From: Ruficoccus amylovorans
GTDB taxonomy: Bacteria > Verrucomicrobiota > Verrucomicrobiia > Opitutales > Cerasicoccaceae
DNA: 64,000 bases
Assembly (NCBI RefSeq): GCF_014230085.1
Contig: NZ_JACHVB010000035.1
Span: forward strand, 558,001 to 622,000
Direction: 5' to 3'
In this document: positions 16,451 through 25,440 of the stretch, piece after piece
Numbering within the stretch: position 1 is the first letter of the stretch
Layout of the letters: every line of letters begins with the position of its first letter
Notes under the pieces: model-generated
What the model was told of the DNA's origin: nothing
Database searches by the model: none
The model's input: only the letters and a program-made list of their open reading frames with translations
Position numbers and translations under genes: made by a program

Positions 16451-17544
16451 CCTATCTGGCAGAGTTCAGTGACCTCTTCGGACCTTTCCGGCTTTTTCGC
16501 TTCCTCACCTTCCGCGCCGTGATGGGAGCGGGAACGGCGGTCGTGGTGGGCTTTATTATCGCGCCCTGGGTCTTTGCCCGGCTGCGTCAGCTCAAGCTCG
16601 CCCAGACCCTCCGAAACAAGGACGAGGTCGGCAAACTGGCCGACCTGCACGCCGGTAAAAAGGACACGCCCACGATGGGCGGGCTGATGATTTTCGCGTC
16701 GGTCTTTATCTCGACCCTGCTGTGGGCCGAGCCGAACCTCTACGTCATCGTCACGATGATCGTCTATGCCGGTCTGACGGCGCTGGGCTTCGCCGACGAT
16801 TACCTGAAGGTGAGCAAGAAAAACTCCAAGGGCCTCGCCAGCCACTGGAAACTGGCCGGGCAGGGCGTGTTGACCTTGATCGCGCTTGCGCTGCTGCTGG
16901 GAAGCACCGAGACGCACCTGAAAATGTCCGAGCTGTGGGTGCCGTTCCTGAAGGAACCGCTCATCATGGCCATGCCGATCTGGTTCGCCTTTATCTTTTT
17001 CTTCCTCGTGATGGCGGGCTCCAGCAACGCCATCAACCTGACCGATGGGGTGGATGGCCTCGCCATCGGCTGCACGGTCACGGCCACGCTCGTTTACGGG
17101 CTGATGGCCTACGCTGCCGGTAACGTCATCATCTCCGACTACTTGCTGATCAGCTACATCCCCGGTAGCGGTGAGTTGGCCGTGATCTGTTCGGCGCTCG
17201 TTGGCGCAAGCCTGGTTTTTCTGTGGTACAACAGCCACCCGGCCACGGTCTTCATGGGCGACACCGGTTCGCTCGCGCTGGGCGGGATCATCGGAACGAT
17301 GGCCTTTATCATCCACCAGCCTTTTACGCTCATCATCGTGGGCGGGATTTTTGTGGCCGAAGCTATCTCCGTCATTCTCCAGGTCGGCTCCTACAAGCTC
17401 CGGGGCAAGCGCGTCTTCCGGATGGCCCCGCTGCATCATCATTTTGAACTGCTGGGCTGGCACGAAAACAAAGTCGTGATACGTTTCTGGATTATCTCTC
17501 TGATGTGCGCCTTTGCCGGATTGGCCACGCTCAAGCTCCGCTAA
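16444..17544 (+). CDS. mraY: phospho-MurNAc-pentapeptide translocase
   Basis: Integral membrane enzyme that links phospho-MurNAc-pentapeptide to undecaprenyl phosphate, forming lipid I. At 366 aa with about ten hydrophobic segments it matches the family. Conserved cytoplasmic motifs are present: GKKDTPTMGGL near 74-84, FADDYLK with the paired catalytic Asp residues near 117-123, INLTDGVDGLAIG, FMGDTGSLALGG, and the histidine motif HHHFELLGW. It overlaps murF by 7 bases and precedes murD by 12 bases. Confidence 0.97.
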   Translation: MLTYLAEFSDLFGPFRLFRFLTFRAVMGAGTAVVVGFIIAPWVFARLRQLKLAQTLRNKDEVGKLADLHAGKKDTPTMGGLMIFASVFISTLLWAEPNLYVIVTMIVYAGLTALGFADDYLKVSKKNSKGLASHWKLAGQGVLTLIALALLLGSTETHLKMSELWVPFLKEPLIMAMPIWFAFIFFFLVMAGSSNAINLTDGVDGLAIGCTVTATLVYGLMAYAAGNVIISDYLLISYIPGSGELAVICSALVGASLVFLWYNSHPATVFMGDTGSLALGGIIGTMAFIIHQPFTLIIVGGIFVAEAISVILQVGSYKLRGKRVFRMAPLHHHFELLGWHENKVVIRFWIISLMCAFAGLATLKLR

Positions 17545-17556
17545 CCTTTCTCATCG

Positions 17557-18882
17557 ATGGAAACCCCCGAACTGCTCAAGCCTCTGCTCGAACGGCCCGC
17601 CGCGATTTTCGGCGCGGGCGTCAGCGGTCGTGCCGCGGGCGACCTGTTGCGTTCGCAGGGGCGGTTCTTCGAGGTGTACGACGAGCGGGGTGGGGCGCAG
17701 GCGCGCACGGAATTTGGCGAGCACGAGGCCGCCCGCCACGGGCTGGTCGTCCACAGTCCCGGCTTTCCGCCCGAGCATCCGTGGTTCGAGATCGCCCGCA
17801 AGGCCGGTTGCATGGTGCTCGGAGAGCTTGATTTCGCGTCCCTGTACTGGGGCGGAGGCAGCATCGCCGTGACCGGCACCAATGGAAAAACCACCGTGAC
17901 GGAGTTCCTGGCCTACGCCTTCAAGCGTGCCGGACAGCAGGCTGTGGCCGTGGGCAACATCGGCTATCCGATGTCGCGGTTGTTCGAGCTGAGCAACCAC
18001 GAGGGCGCGGTGGCGGTGGTGGAGGTTAGCTCCTTCCAGTCCGAGAGCCTGAAGCACTTTCGTCCCCAGTCGCTGATCTGGACGAATTTCGACGAGGACC
18101 ACCTCGAACGCTACCCCTCGCTCAAGGATTACTTCGAGGCCAAGTGGCGACTGGTCGAGCAACTGTCCCGGCCCAGCCTGGTGATCGGCGAGTCGGTGGC
18201 GACCTGGGCGGAGAAATTCGGCAAGACCCTGCCGTCTTTCACGCGCGTGGTACGCCGCGAGGACAAGCTCGGCGGCCCACCCGCCAACTCGCCGTTCCTG
18301 AGCTACCCGCAGCAGGAGAATTACCGCCTCGTGCGCGCTTTCTGGGAAAAGGAGTCGATGAGCGTGGTCACGCTGGAGAGCGCCGCCGCGCAGTTCCGGT
18401 TGCCCCGGCACCGCCTGCAAAAGGTGGACGAGTTGCGCGGGGTGTCGTTCTGGAACGACTCCAAGGCGACGAATTTCGCTTCCGCCCTGGCCGCGATGAA
18501 GACCTTCCGCCAGCCGGTCATCTGGATCGGCGGGGGTAAATCCAAGGGCGGCGACATAGGGGCTTTTGCCCAGGCTATGGCCGGACAGATACAGGGGGCC
18601 GCCCTGCTGGGTGAAACCGCCCCCGAACTGGCGGAACATTTACAGGCTGCCGGGGTCGGGTGCCAGGTATGCCGGAGTATCCCCGAGGCGGTGGCGAAAG
18701 CCTTCGCCCAGGCCCCCGCCGGGGCCGTGGTCCTGCTCAGTCCGGGCTTTTCCAGTCTGGATATGTTCGAGAGCTATACCCAGCGGGGATTTGCATTTGA
18801 GCAGGCGGTTTTGGGTTTGAAGAAACAGAAGGCCACTGATACGAACAGCGCATGCGCAAAAACTGGAGAAACGTTGTCATGA
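17557..18882 (+). CDS. murD: UDP-MurNAc-L-alanine:D-glutamate ligase
   Basis: Adds D-glutamate to UDP-MurNAc-L-Ala. The protein is 441 aa. The N-terminal Rossmann-like domain begins AIFGAGVSGRAAGDLL, the P-loop is AVTGTNGKTTVTEFL (about 106-120), and EVSSFQSESL and NDSKATNFASALAAM mark the central and C-terminal domains. All canonical motifs are present. The stop overlaps the start of the LysM gene by the ATGA arrangement. Confidence 0.95.
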   Translation: METPELLKPLLERPAAIFGAGVSGRAAGDLLRSQGRFFEVYDERGGAQARTEFGEHEAARHGLVVHSPGFPPEHPWFEIARKAGCMVLGELDFASLYWGGGSIAVTGTNGKTTVTEFLAYAFKRAGQQAVAVGNIGYPMSRLFELSNHEGAVAVVEVSSFQSESLKHFRPQSLIWTNFDEDHLERYPSLKDYFEAKWRLVEQLSRPSLVIGESVATWAEKFGKTLPSFTRVVRREDKLGGPPANSPFLSYPQQENYRLVRAFWEKESMSVVTLESAAAQFRLPRHRLQKVDELRGVSFWNDSKATNFASALAAMKTFRQPVIWIGGGKSKGGDIGAFAQAMAGQIQGAALLGETAPELAEHLQAAGVGCQVCRSIPEAVAKAFAQAPAGAVVLLSPGFSSLDMFESYTQRGFAFEQAVLGLKKQKATDTNSACAKTGETLS

Positions 18883-20021
18883 AAATCAGTCAGATATTCC
18901 TCTGCGTGATCGGCCTTCATTTGGCCGTGATCGCATTCCTCTTTGCCACCCCGGGTTGTCAAAGCGGACCGGACGCCGAGACCACCGGCTCGGGAGGCGT
19001 CGTCGGCCCGCCGGACGGGACTGTCGTATCCGAGGCGAACCAGAATTACCGTCAGCAACAGTACACCGTCGGCGGTGCGCCGATTAAGGCTGAGAGCACG
19101 CCCGAGGTGACGCGCTTGCGCTCCACTCCGACCCGCCCGAGCTGGAACCTGAACGAGAACCAGCCCGCCGAAGTGATCGAAGGGCAGGAAGTCACCGTGC
19201 TTGAGCCGATGAACGAGGGGCTCGTCGCCGCCGGTGTGACCAGGATCTCGCCCGCGATGGAAACCTCCAGCTACACGGTGAAAAAGGGCGACAATCTGAC
19301 GACCATCGCCCGCCGCCACGACGTCACGCTCAACGAACTGATGGACGCCAACGGCCTCAACCGCAAGTCGGTGCTCCAGGTCGGCCAGGTGCTTGTCATC
19401 CCCGCCGCCAGCGCTGCTTCCTACGAGCCGCCCGCCGGCGACCTCAGTGCCGGTTCCGCCGGGTCGGTGAGCGAAAGCGCCAGCAGCTACACGGTCAAGT
19501 CCGGGGACACGCTCGGGGCCATCGCCAAACGTAACGGCACCTCCGTCCGCGCCATCAAGAGCGCCAACAACCTCTCCAGCGACACGATCATCGTCGGGCA
19601 GACCTTGCTGATTCCCTCCGGCAGCGGTGCTACTGCTCCGTCGGTTTCGTCGGGCAGCTCCAGCGCCTCGCTTCCCGAAGGCACCTACCTGGTCCAAAAG
19701 GGCGACACGCTCGGTGCCATCGCCAAGCGTTACAACGTGAAGGTCTCCGAGCTGATGACGGAGAACAACATTTCCGACCCCCGCGCCCTGCGCGCCGGGC
19801 AAAAGCTGGTCATCCCCGGGCAGGGCTCAACTTCGTCCCCGGCCCCGGTTGCTCCGGCTCCCCGCGCCAAGCCCGCCACGACTCCTGCGCCGGTTCCGGC
19901 CCCGGTCCCCGCGCCGCAACCGGCTCCGTCCCAACCGGCCGTGATCGAGGAGTATAATGCGGAGCTTCTGTTGGAGAACCTTGACGACATTCCTGCCGCC
20001 GAGGTTCAGAGCACAAACTAA
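18879..20021 (+). CDS. LysM-repeat envelope lipoprotein inserted in the dcw operon
   Basis: A 380-aa exported protein with three LysM modules that should bind peptidoglycan. The signal segment (MKISQIFLCVIGLHLAVIAF) ends with a Cys in FATPGC, a possible though imperfect lipobox. The LysM modules (YTVKKGDNLTTIARRHDV, YTVKSGDTLGAIAKRNGT, YLVQKGDTLGAIAKRYNV) lie at about 132-177, 205-250 and 269-315, separated by Ser/Ala-rich linkers, and the tail is Pro/Ala-rich. No catalytic domain is visible. The ATG overlaps the murD stop (ATGA) and ftsW follows, so it is expressed with septal wall synthesis. A role guiding hydrolases or tethering membrane to wall during division is inference. Confidence 0.88.
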   Translation: MKISQIFLCVIGLHLAVIAFLFATPGCQSGPDAETTGSGGVVGPPDGTVVSEANQNYRQQQYTVGGAPIKAESTPEVTRLRSTPTRPSWNLNENQPAEVIEGQEVTVLEPMNEGLVAAGVTRISPAMETSSYTVKKGDNLTTIARRHDVTLNELMDANGLNRKSVLQVGQVLVIPAASAASYEPPAGDLSAGSAGSVSESASSYTVKSGDTLGAIAKRNGTSVRAIKSANNLSSDTIIVGQTLLIPSGSGATAPSVSSGSSSASLPEGTYLVQKGDTLGAIAKRYNVKVSELMTENNISDPRALRAGQKLVIPGQGSTSSPAPVAPAPRAKPATTPAPVPAPVPAPQPAPSQPAVIEEYNAELLLENLDDIPAAEVQSTN

Positions 20022-20070
20022 GAACTTCCTTTGAGCTACGGATCTGAAACCGAGAGAAAGTAATCTGCGC

Positions 20071-21174
20071 TTGTTAAGTGCCGGCAGTGTGCTGACGCTC
20101 TGTGTGGCCGCGCTCACTTTCCTCGGGCTGGTGGTGCTCTCCAGCGCCGGCAAATCCCTCAGCTCAAACCCGTACTTCTACTTTCAGCGCCAGAGCCTTT
20201 GGTTGGCTCTGGCGCTGATGGCCGGGCTCTTTACCGCCTTTCTCAACCTCGACACGGTGCGCAAGGGCACCTGGTATATCGTCGGGGTGGCGCTGCTGCT
20301 GTTGGTCGCGGTCCTCATCCCCGGTATCGGGGTAAAAGTCAACGGCGCGAGCCGCTGGCTCGACCTGGGGATGATGCGCCTTCAGGTCTCGGACCTGGCG
20401 AAGCTGGCCCTGATCTTTGGCATGGCCCATTACCTGGCGCAGAACCAGCGCCAGATCACCAGGTTTTGGGAAGGCTTCGTGCTGCCGTGCCTCGGGCTGG
20501 GCCTTGTCTGCGGCCTCATCATGCTGGAGCCGGACTTCGGCACGACCGCGCTGTGCGGCATTGTCGGGCTGTGCATGCTTTTTGTCGCCGGAACGCGGCT
20601 GCTCTTTCTCATCCCCAGCGGGCTGCTCGCGCTGGTGGCCTTCAGCGTGGCGGTTTACCTGGACCCCATCCGCCTGCGCCGGGTGACCTCGTTCATGGAT
20701 GTGGAGGCGAACAAATCCGACAGCGCCTACCAGCTTTGGCAGGGCATCCTCGCCTTCGGGGCCGGGGGTGTGGACGGCGTGGGACTGGGCAACGGACGCC
20801 AGCAGCTTTCCTACCTGCCCGAGTCGCACACGGACTTTGTCTTCCCGGTCATCGGGGAGGAACTGGGCTTCATCACAACTGCCGCCGTGGTCACGCTGTT
20901 TTTAATCGTCTTTTTATGCGGCGTGTGGAGCCTGCGCCGCGCCCCGAACATGTACCAGTTTCTGCTGGTGTGCGGGGCGCTGTGGTTCCTGACTTTCCAG
21001 GCCCTCATCAACATGGGGGTCGTCACCGGCCTGCTGCCGACCAAAGGCATGTCGCTGCCCTTCATCAGCTACGGTGGCTCGAACCTCGTGGTCATGTTCG
21101 TGCTGGTCGGGCTGATCCTGAACTGCTTTCGCCACTGGCAAAAACCGGCCCTCAAGCGGCCCCGTCACCTATGA
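20071..21174 (+). CDS. ftsW: septal peptidoglycan glycosyltransferase FtsW
   Basis: SEDS-family membrane glycosyltransferase that polymerises lipid II at the septum with FtsI. It is 367 aa with about ten membrane segments. Family motifs include LEPDFGTTALCG, LPESHTDFVFPVIGEELGF and the C-terminal GLLPTKGMSLPFISYGGSNL. The start appears to be TTG: there is no ATG before the first membrane segment, an in-frame stop lies at 20032-20034, and a purine-rich stretch GAGAGAAAG sits about a dozen bases upstream. The 3' end overlaps murG by ATGA. Confidence 0.94.
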   Translation: MLSAGSVLTLCVAALTFLGLVVLSSAGKSLSSNPYFYFQRQSLWLALALMAGLFTAFLNLDTVRKGTWYIVGVALLLLVAVLIPGIGVKVNGASRWLDLGMMRLQVSDLAKLALIFGMAHYLAQNQRQITRFWEGFVLPCLGLGLVCGLIMLEPDFGTTALCGIVGLCMLFVAGTRLLFLIPSGLLALVAFSVAVYLDPIRLRRVTSFMDVEANKSDSAYQLWQGILAFGAGGVDGVGLGNGRQQLSYLPESHTDFVFPVIGEELGFITTAAVVTLFLIVFLCGVWSLRRAPNMYQFLLVCGALWFLTFQALINMGVVTGLLPTKGMSLPFISYGGSNLVVMFVLVGLILNCFRHWQKPALKRPRHL

Positions 21175-22289
21175 GTACCTTTCTGATCGCATGTGGAGGA
21201 ACCGGCGGGCATCTGGCCCCCGGCATCGCGCTGGCCGAAGGGCTGGTCGGCGCCGGGCATGAGGCGTGCCTGCTCATCAGCAACAAGGATGTGGACTCGC
21301 GCCTGGTCAAGAGCTACCCGCAACTGGAGTTCGTGCGCTCGCCGGGTTGCGGTATGTCGTGGAAACCGCTTGGCTTCCTGCGCTTTCAGTGGGAGCAATT
21401 GCGTTCCTTTATCCTGGCCGTGCGGCTTATCCGCCGCCGCAAGCCCGCCGCCATCGTCGGTTTTGGCGGCTTTCTCAGCGTAGGGGTCACGCTGGCGGGT
21501 TTCATGCTCGGCTACCCGGTCGTGCTGCATGAGGCAAACCGCCGCCCCGGCCGCGCCATCCGCATGCTGAGCGGGCTGGCCCAGCGGATTTACCTGCCCG
21601 AGGGCACGCAACTCAAAAGCCTCCCCCCGCAGACCGTGCGCCACTCGGGCTACCCGGTACGCAAGGAGATCCGCCGCCTGCCGCAGGATGTGGCCCGGCA
21701 GAAGCTCGGCATCCAGGTCTCCGGTAAGCTGTTGCTGGTCTTCGGCGGCAGCCAGGGCGCTGTCGCCCTGAATAAGTGGGTGACGGAGAACTTCGACCGC
21801 CTGGCCCGCGAAAATATCAGCGTGTACTGCCTGACCGGGCTCAACCACGGCACGATGGGCATGGTCGAGCACAAGCTTGATGACGGGCAAGTGGCCTGCG
21901 CCTATTTCGTCCCGTTCTGCGACCGCATGGCCGAGGTGCTCTCAGCCGCCGATCTCGTTGTTTCCCGGGCCGGGGCGGGCAGTATCGCGGAGTTTATCCG
22001 CTGCCACACGCCCTCGATCATTATTCCTTTTCCCTTCGCCGCTGACGACCACCAGCGTGCCAATGCCCGCTTCTTTGAGCAGCAAGGTGGCACCATCGTG
22101 GTCGAGCAGGAGAATATCTCCTCCCTCACCGACGAAGTTATCGACACCATTTTTAACGACTGGCTCCTGAACAAGATGCGCGAAAATCTGGAGCGACTCG
22201 ACCGGACCAGCCCGATCGAGCCAATGATCCGCGATCTCGAAAGCATCGCGGCCGAACGCCCCGGCCAGCCCCGTCCCCAGCAAGCATGA
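21171..22289 (+). CDS. murG: lipid II synthase (UDP-GlcNAc transferase)
   Basis: Membrane-associated GT28 enzyme that adds GlcNAc to lipid I to make lipid II. It is 372 aa. The N-terminal glycine loop CGGTGGHLAPGIALAEGL (8-25), HEANRRPGRAIR and the second glycine loop FGGSQGAVALN are typical, and SRAGAGSIAEFI forms part of the UDP-sugar site. A long in-frame extension upstream lies inside ftsW and is not translated from there; the ATGA overlap with ftsW sets the start. Confidence 0.95.
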   Translation: MSTFLIACGGTGGHLAPGIALAEGLVGAGHEACLLISNKDVDSRLVKSYPQLEFVRSPGCGMSWKPLGFLRFQWEQLRSFILAVRLIRRRKPAAIVGFGGFLSVGVTLAGFMLGYPVVLHEANRRPGRAIRMLSGLAQRIYLPEGTQLKSLPPQTVRHSGYPVRKEIRRLPQDVARQKLGIQVSGKLLLVFGGSQGAVALNKWVTENFDRLARENISVYCLTGLNHGTMGMVEHKLDDGQVACAYFVPFCDRMAEVLSAADLVVSRAGAGSIAEFIRCHTPSIIIPFPFAADDHQRANARFFEQQGGTIVVEQENISSLTDEVIDTIFNDWLLNKMRENLERLDRTSPIEPMIRDLESIAAERPGQPRPQQA

Positions 22290-24463
22290 TGACCCTGCCC
22301 GAAAACCTGCAAACCACGCTCCCCGAGGAAGTTTTCCTGCTCGGCATCGGCGGCATGGGCATGGCCCCGCTGGCGGTGTACCTGGCGCAGGCGGGCTGCC
22401 GCGTGCGCGGGTGGGACGACAACCTGAAGGCTCCGATCCGCGCCTTGCTGGAGGCACAGGGTATTGAGATTCTGGATACACCGCAGGTGGGGTCGGTGGA
22501 CTCCTCCTCGCTGGTGGTGCGTTCGAGCGCGGTCGATCCTGCCCATCCGCTGCTGGCCCGCTGCGGCATCGACGCGGCCTGCCTGCGACGCGGGGAGTTC
22601 CTCGCCCGGCTGGCTGCGGGCAAAAAACTGGTCGCCGTCGCCGGGAGCCACGGCAAAACCACCACCACCGGCATGCTGATTGACATGCTGCGCGCGGTTG
22701 GGTTCGACTTCGGCTACGTGCTGGGCGGGCTTTTCAGCGACGGGGCGACGCCCCCGGCCCGCTACTCGGCGACTTCGCCCTGGCTGGTGGCCGAGGTGGA
22801 CGAGAGCGACGGCACGATCGAAGGCTTTTCCCCGGCGGTCACGCTCGTGGTCAACCTCGACTGGGACCACGCCGACCGCTACCGCACCGAGGCCGACCTG
22901 CGGGCGGCCTTTGCCCGGCTCTTTTCGCGCACGAGCGAGCACATCCTTTTACCCGAAAATTTCCCCTCCGAGGAGGGCGCGGCTGCCCCGGTCCTGCGAT
23001 TCGAGGCCCCCGGCATCAACTTCAACCTGGACAACGCCAATGCCGCGCTCCAGGCCTGCCGCCTGATTTCTGGCGTGGTGCCGGAGAACCCGCTGGCGGC
23101 CTTCCCCGGCATCTGCCGCCGCCAGGACGTGATTCACCGCGAGGAGCGGATGCGGGTCATGGCCGACTATGCGCACCACCCGACGGAGATTCGCGCCCTG
23201 CTGGGCATGGTCAAGCACCAGTCCGAGGGGCCGGTGTGGGTCGTTTTCCAACCGCATCGCTACAGCCGCACGCGGCAGTTCGCCCGCGAGTTCGCGCAGG
23301 TGCTTGCCGCCGCCGACCGGGCCTGGGTACTGCCGGTTTACGCCGCCAGCGAGCTGCCCGACGCGGGCGGCACGGAGGAGCGCATCCTCAGCGAAGCGCC
23401 CGAGTGTCTGGAGGCGGTCAGCCCGGCGGACCTGAACGGCGTGCTCGACCGTGCGCTGGAAAAGGAACGTCCCGCCGCATTGCTTTTTGTCGGGGCAGGG
23501 GATATCGACCGGATGGCGGCGCGCTTTGTCCGCGACCGCCAGCAGGCACTCAACTGGCGCGAAGGCCTTTCGACCGGGGCCGTACTCCGGCTGGGCGAGC
23601 CGCTGGCCCGCAAGACCACCATCGGGATTGGCGGCCCGGCCCGCTTTTATGCCGAACCGGCCACCGAGGCCGACGTGGCCTACCTCCTGCGCGAGGCGAA
23701 GTCACTCGGCCTGCCTGTGTTACCGCTCGGGCGCGGGTCGAATCTGATCGTGGCCGACGCTGGATTTGACGGGCTCGCGCTGGGCTTCCGGCACGAGACC
23801 TGGCAGCGGCTGGAGCTCGACCCCGAAGGCCGGATCGTGGCCGGGACGGGCGTGCGCCTGAAGCAGCTTTGCAGCTTTGCGGCGAAAAACGGACTGGGCG
23901 GATTTGAATTTCTCGAAGGCATCCCCGGCACGGTGGGCGGCTCGCTGCGCATGAACGCCGGGGCGATGGGGGGCTGGACTTTTGATGTGGTGGCGGAAGT
24001 GACCTTCATCGACGCCTCCGGCGCACTGCAAACCTGGCCCCGCGAGCGTTTCCACTTCGGCTACCGCCAGTGCCGCGAGATCGCGCAGGGACTGGCCCTG
24101 AGTGCGGTCTTTGCCAGCGGCCAGAGCGGCGAGAGCGAGAGCATCCGCGCCCGCATGGACAGCTACGCGGGCTCCCGCAAGGAGAGCCAGCCGCGCGAGC
24201 CCAGCGCGGGCTGCATTTTTAAAAACCCCGAAGGCGGGCACGCGGGCCGGATCATTGATGAGCTGGGCCTGAAGGGCCTGCGCGAGGGTGGGGCGGAAGT
24301 CTCCGCCGTGCACGCGAACTTTATTGTCAACACCGGGGGGGCGACCGCTGCCGATGTCATCGCACTGGTGCGCCGCATTCGCGAGACGGCCCGTCGCGAG
24401 CGCGGGGTGGAACTTGAGCCCGAAGTCCTGCTGGCCGGGCTGAAATGGGAGGAACTGCTGTGA
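22286..24463 (+). CDS. MurC-MurB fusion (UDP-MurNAc:L-Ala ligase / UDP-MurNAc dehydrogenase)
   Basis: A 725-aa bifunctional enzyme joining two early cytoplasmic steps of precursor synthesis. Residues 1 to about 420 are MurC: FLLGIGGMGMAPLAVYL at the N-terminus, the P-loop AVAGSHGKTTTTG (117-129), EVDESDGTIEGF and ADYAHHPTEI. Residues from about 430 are MurB, an FAD-dependent reductase: TTIGIGGPARFYAE, PLGRGSNLIVAD, GIPGTVGGSLRMNAGAMGG, YRQCR, and SAGCIFKNPEG where Cys643 stands at the position usually held by the catalytic Ser. The reading frame is continuous through the junction. It overlaps murG and ddl by 4 bases each. Confidence 0.94.
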   Translation: MMTLPENLQTTLPEEVFLLGIGGMGMAPLAVYLAQAGCRVRGWDDNLKAPIRALLEAQGIEILDTPQVGSVDSSSLVVRSSAVDPAHPLLARCGIDAACLRRGEFLARLAAGKKLVAVAGSHGKTTTTGMLIDMLRAVGFDFGYVLGGLFSDGATPPARYSATSPWLVAEVDESDGTIEGFSPAVTLVVNLDWDHADRYRTEADLRAAFARLFSRTSEHILLPENFPSEEGAAAPVLRFEAPGINFNLDNANAALQACRLISGVVPENPLAAFPGICRRQDVIHREERMRVMADYAHHPTEIRALLGMVKHQSEGPVWVVFQPHRYSRTRQFAREFAQVLAAADRAWVLPVYAASELPDAGGTEERILSEAPECLEAVSPADLNGVLDRALEKERPAALLFVGAGDIDRMAARFVRDRQQALNWREGLSTGAVLRLGEPLARKTTIGIGGPARFYAEPATEADVAYLLREAKSLGLPVLPLGRGSNLIVADAGFDGLALGFRHETWQRLELDPEGRIVAGTGVRLKQLCSFAAKNGLGGFEFLEGIPGTVGGSLRMNAGAMGGWTFDVVAEVTFIDASGALQTWPRERFHFGYRQCREIAQGLALSAVFASGQSGESESIRARMDSYAGSRKESQPREPSAGCIFKNPEGGHAGRIIDELGLKGLREGGAEVSAVHANFIVNTGGATAADVIALVRRIRETARRERGVELEPEVLLAGLKWEELL

Positions 24464-25437
24464 GTGAACGTCCCCACATCACCGTCCTGTGCGGCGGTCC
24501 TTCGAGCGAGCGCGAGGTGTCCCTCGTCTCCGGCCACAGCGTGGCCGAGGCGTTGCGGGCGCACTTCGAGGTGGCGGTGGTCGAGTTCGACCAGCCCGCG
24601 CTCCCGAAGGGGCTCGACCCGGAGCGGACCACGATTTTCCCCGCCCTGCACGGAGCCTTTGGCGAAGACGGCCAGATTCAGGCCTTGCTGGAGGCGCGGG
24701 GTTTCGGCTATGCCGGTTCCGGTCCCGAGGCCAGCGCCCTGTGCATGGACAAGGCCGCGACCAAGGCCCGCGTTGCCGGGTGCGGATTCGCAGAAGCGCC
24801 TGCGTGGGTCTTTTCTTACGACAACATGCCTGCTTCCGCGGCGTTGATCGAGCGACTGGGCGCTCACCTGGTGATCAAGCCGGTGGATCAGGGCAGCAGT
24901 GTCGGCCTGCACCTGACGGCTAACCGCGAGGAGCTGGAGCAGGCGCTGTCCTGTCTGACTCCCGGCATCTGGATGGCCGAAGCCTTTATCAAGGGCCGCG
25001 AAATGACGGTCGGCGTGCTCGGCGGCGAGGCGATGGGCATCGTCGAGATCGTGCCCAAAGGTGGCGTTTACGACTACCAGCGCAAGTACACCGCCGGGGA
25101 GACCCGTTATATTTTTCCCGCCGAGGTGCCGGAGGAACTCGCGGCCCACTGCCGCGACTATGCCGAGCGCGCCTTTGCCGCCTGTGGCTGTCGGGACTTC
25201 GCCCGGGTGGACTTTATTTTGACGCCGGACGGGCTGCCGTATTTTCTGGAAATTAACACGATCCCCGGCCTCACGCCGACCAGCCTCTTGCCCAAAAGCG
25301 CGTCCTGTCGCGGGCTCTCGTTCGAGGAACTGGCACGCCGAATGGCCGAACCCGCCCTGCGACGGGGCCGCGCGCACGCGACAAATGCAAACCCCGGAGC
25401 CGCCCCGCACAGCGACGGAAACCCTCAACTGACCTGA
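24460..25437 (+). CDS. ddl: D-alanine:D-alanine ligase
   Basis: ATP-grasp enzyme making D-Ala-D-Ala for MurF. It is 325 aa from a GTG start. I choose GTG because it forms a GTGA overlap with the murB stop and has a good ribosome-binding site, GGGAGGA, about 6 bases upstream; the in-frame ATG at 24445 lies before that site. Motifs are CGGPSSEREVSLVSGHS at the N-terminus, LHGAFGEDGQIQALLE, the ATP-binding HLVIKPVDQGSSVGL and the C-terminal FLEINTIPGLTPTSLLPK. The last 25 residues are a polar tail. Confidence 0.94.
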   Translation: MSERPHITVLCGGPSSEREVSLVSGHSVAEALRAHFEVAVVEFDQPALPKGLDPERTTIFPALHGAFGEDGQIQALLEARGFGYAGSGPEASALCMDKAATKARVAGCGFAEAPAWVFSYDNMPASAALIERLGAHLVIKPVDQGSSVGLHLTANREELEQALSCLTPGIWMAEAFIKGREMTVGVLGGEAMGIVEIVPKGGVYDYQRKYTAGETRYIFPAEVPEELAAHCRDYAERAFAACGCRDFARVDFILTPDGLPYFLEINTIPGLTPTSLLPKSASCRGLSFEELARRMAEPALRRGRAHATNANPGAAPHSDGNPQLT

Positions 25438-25440
25438 GTC

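Noticed and set aside
20199-21170. Extended N-terminus of MurG through ftsW
   Set aside because: ftsW is coding in another frame, and MurG begins at the ATGA overlap with a canonical start.
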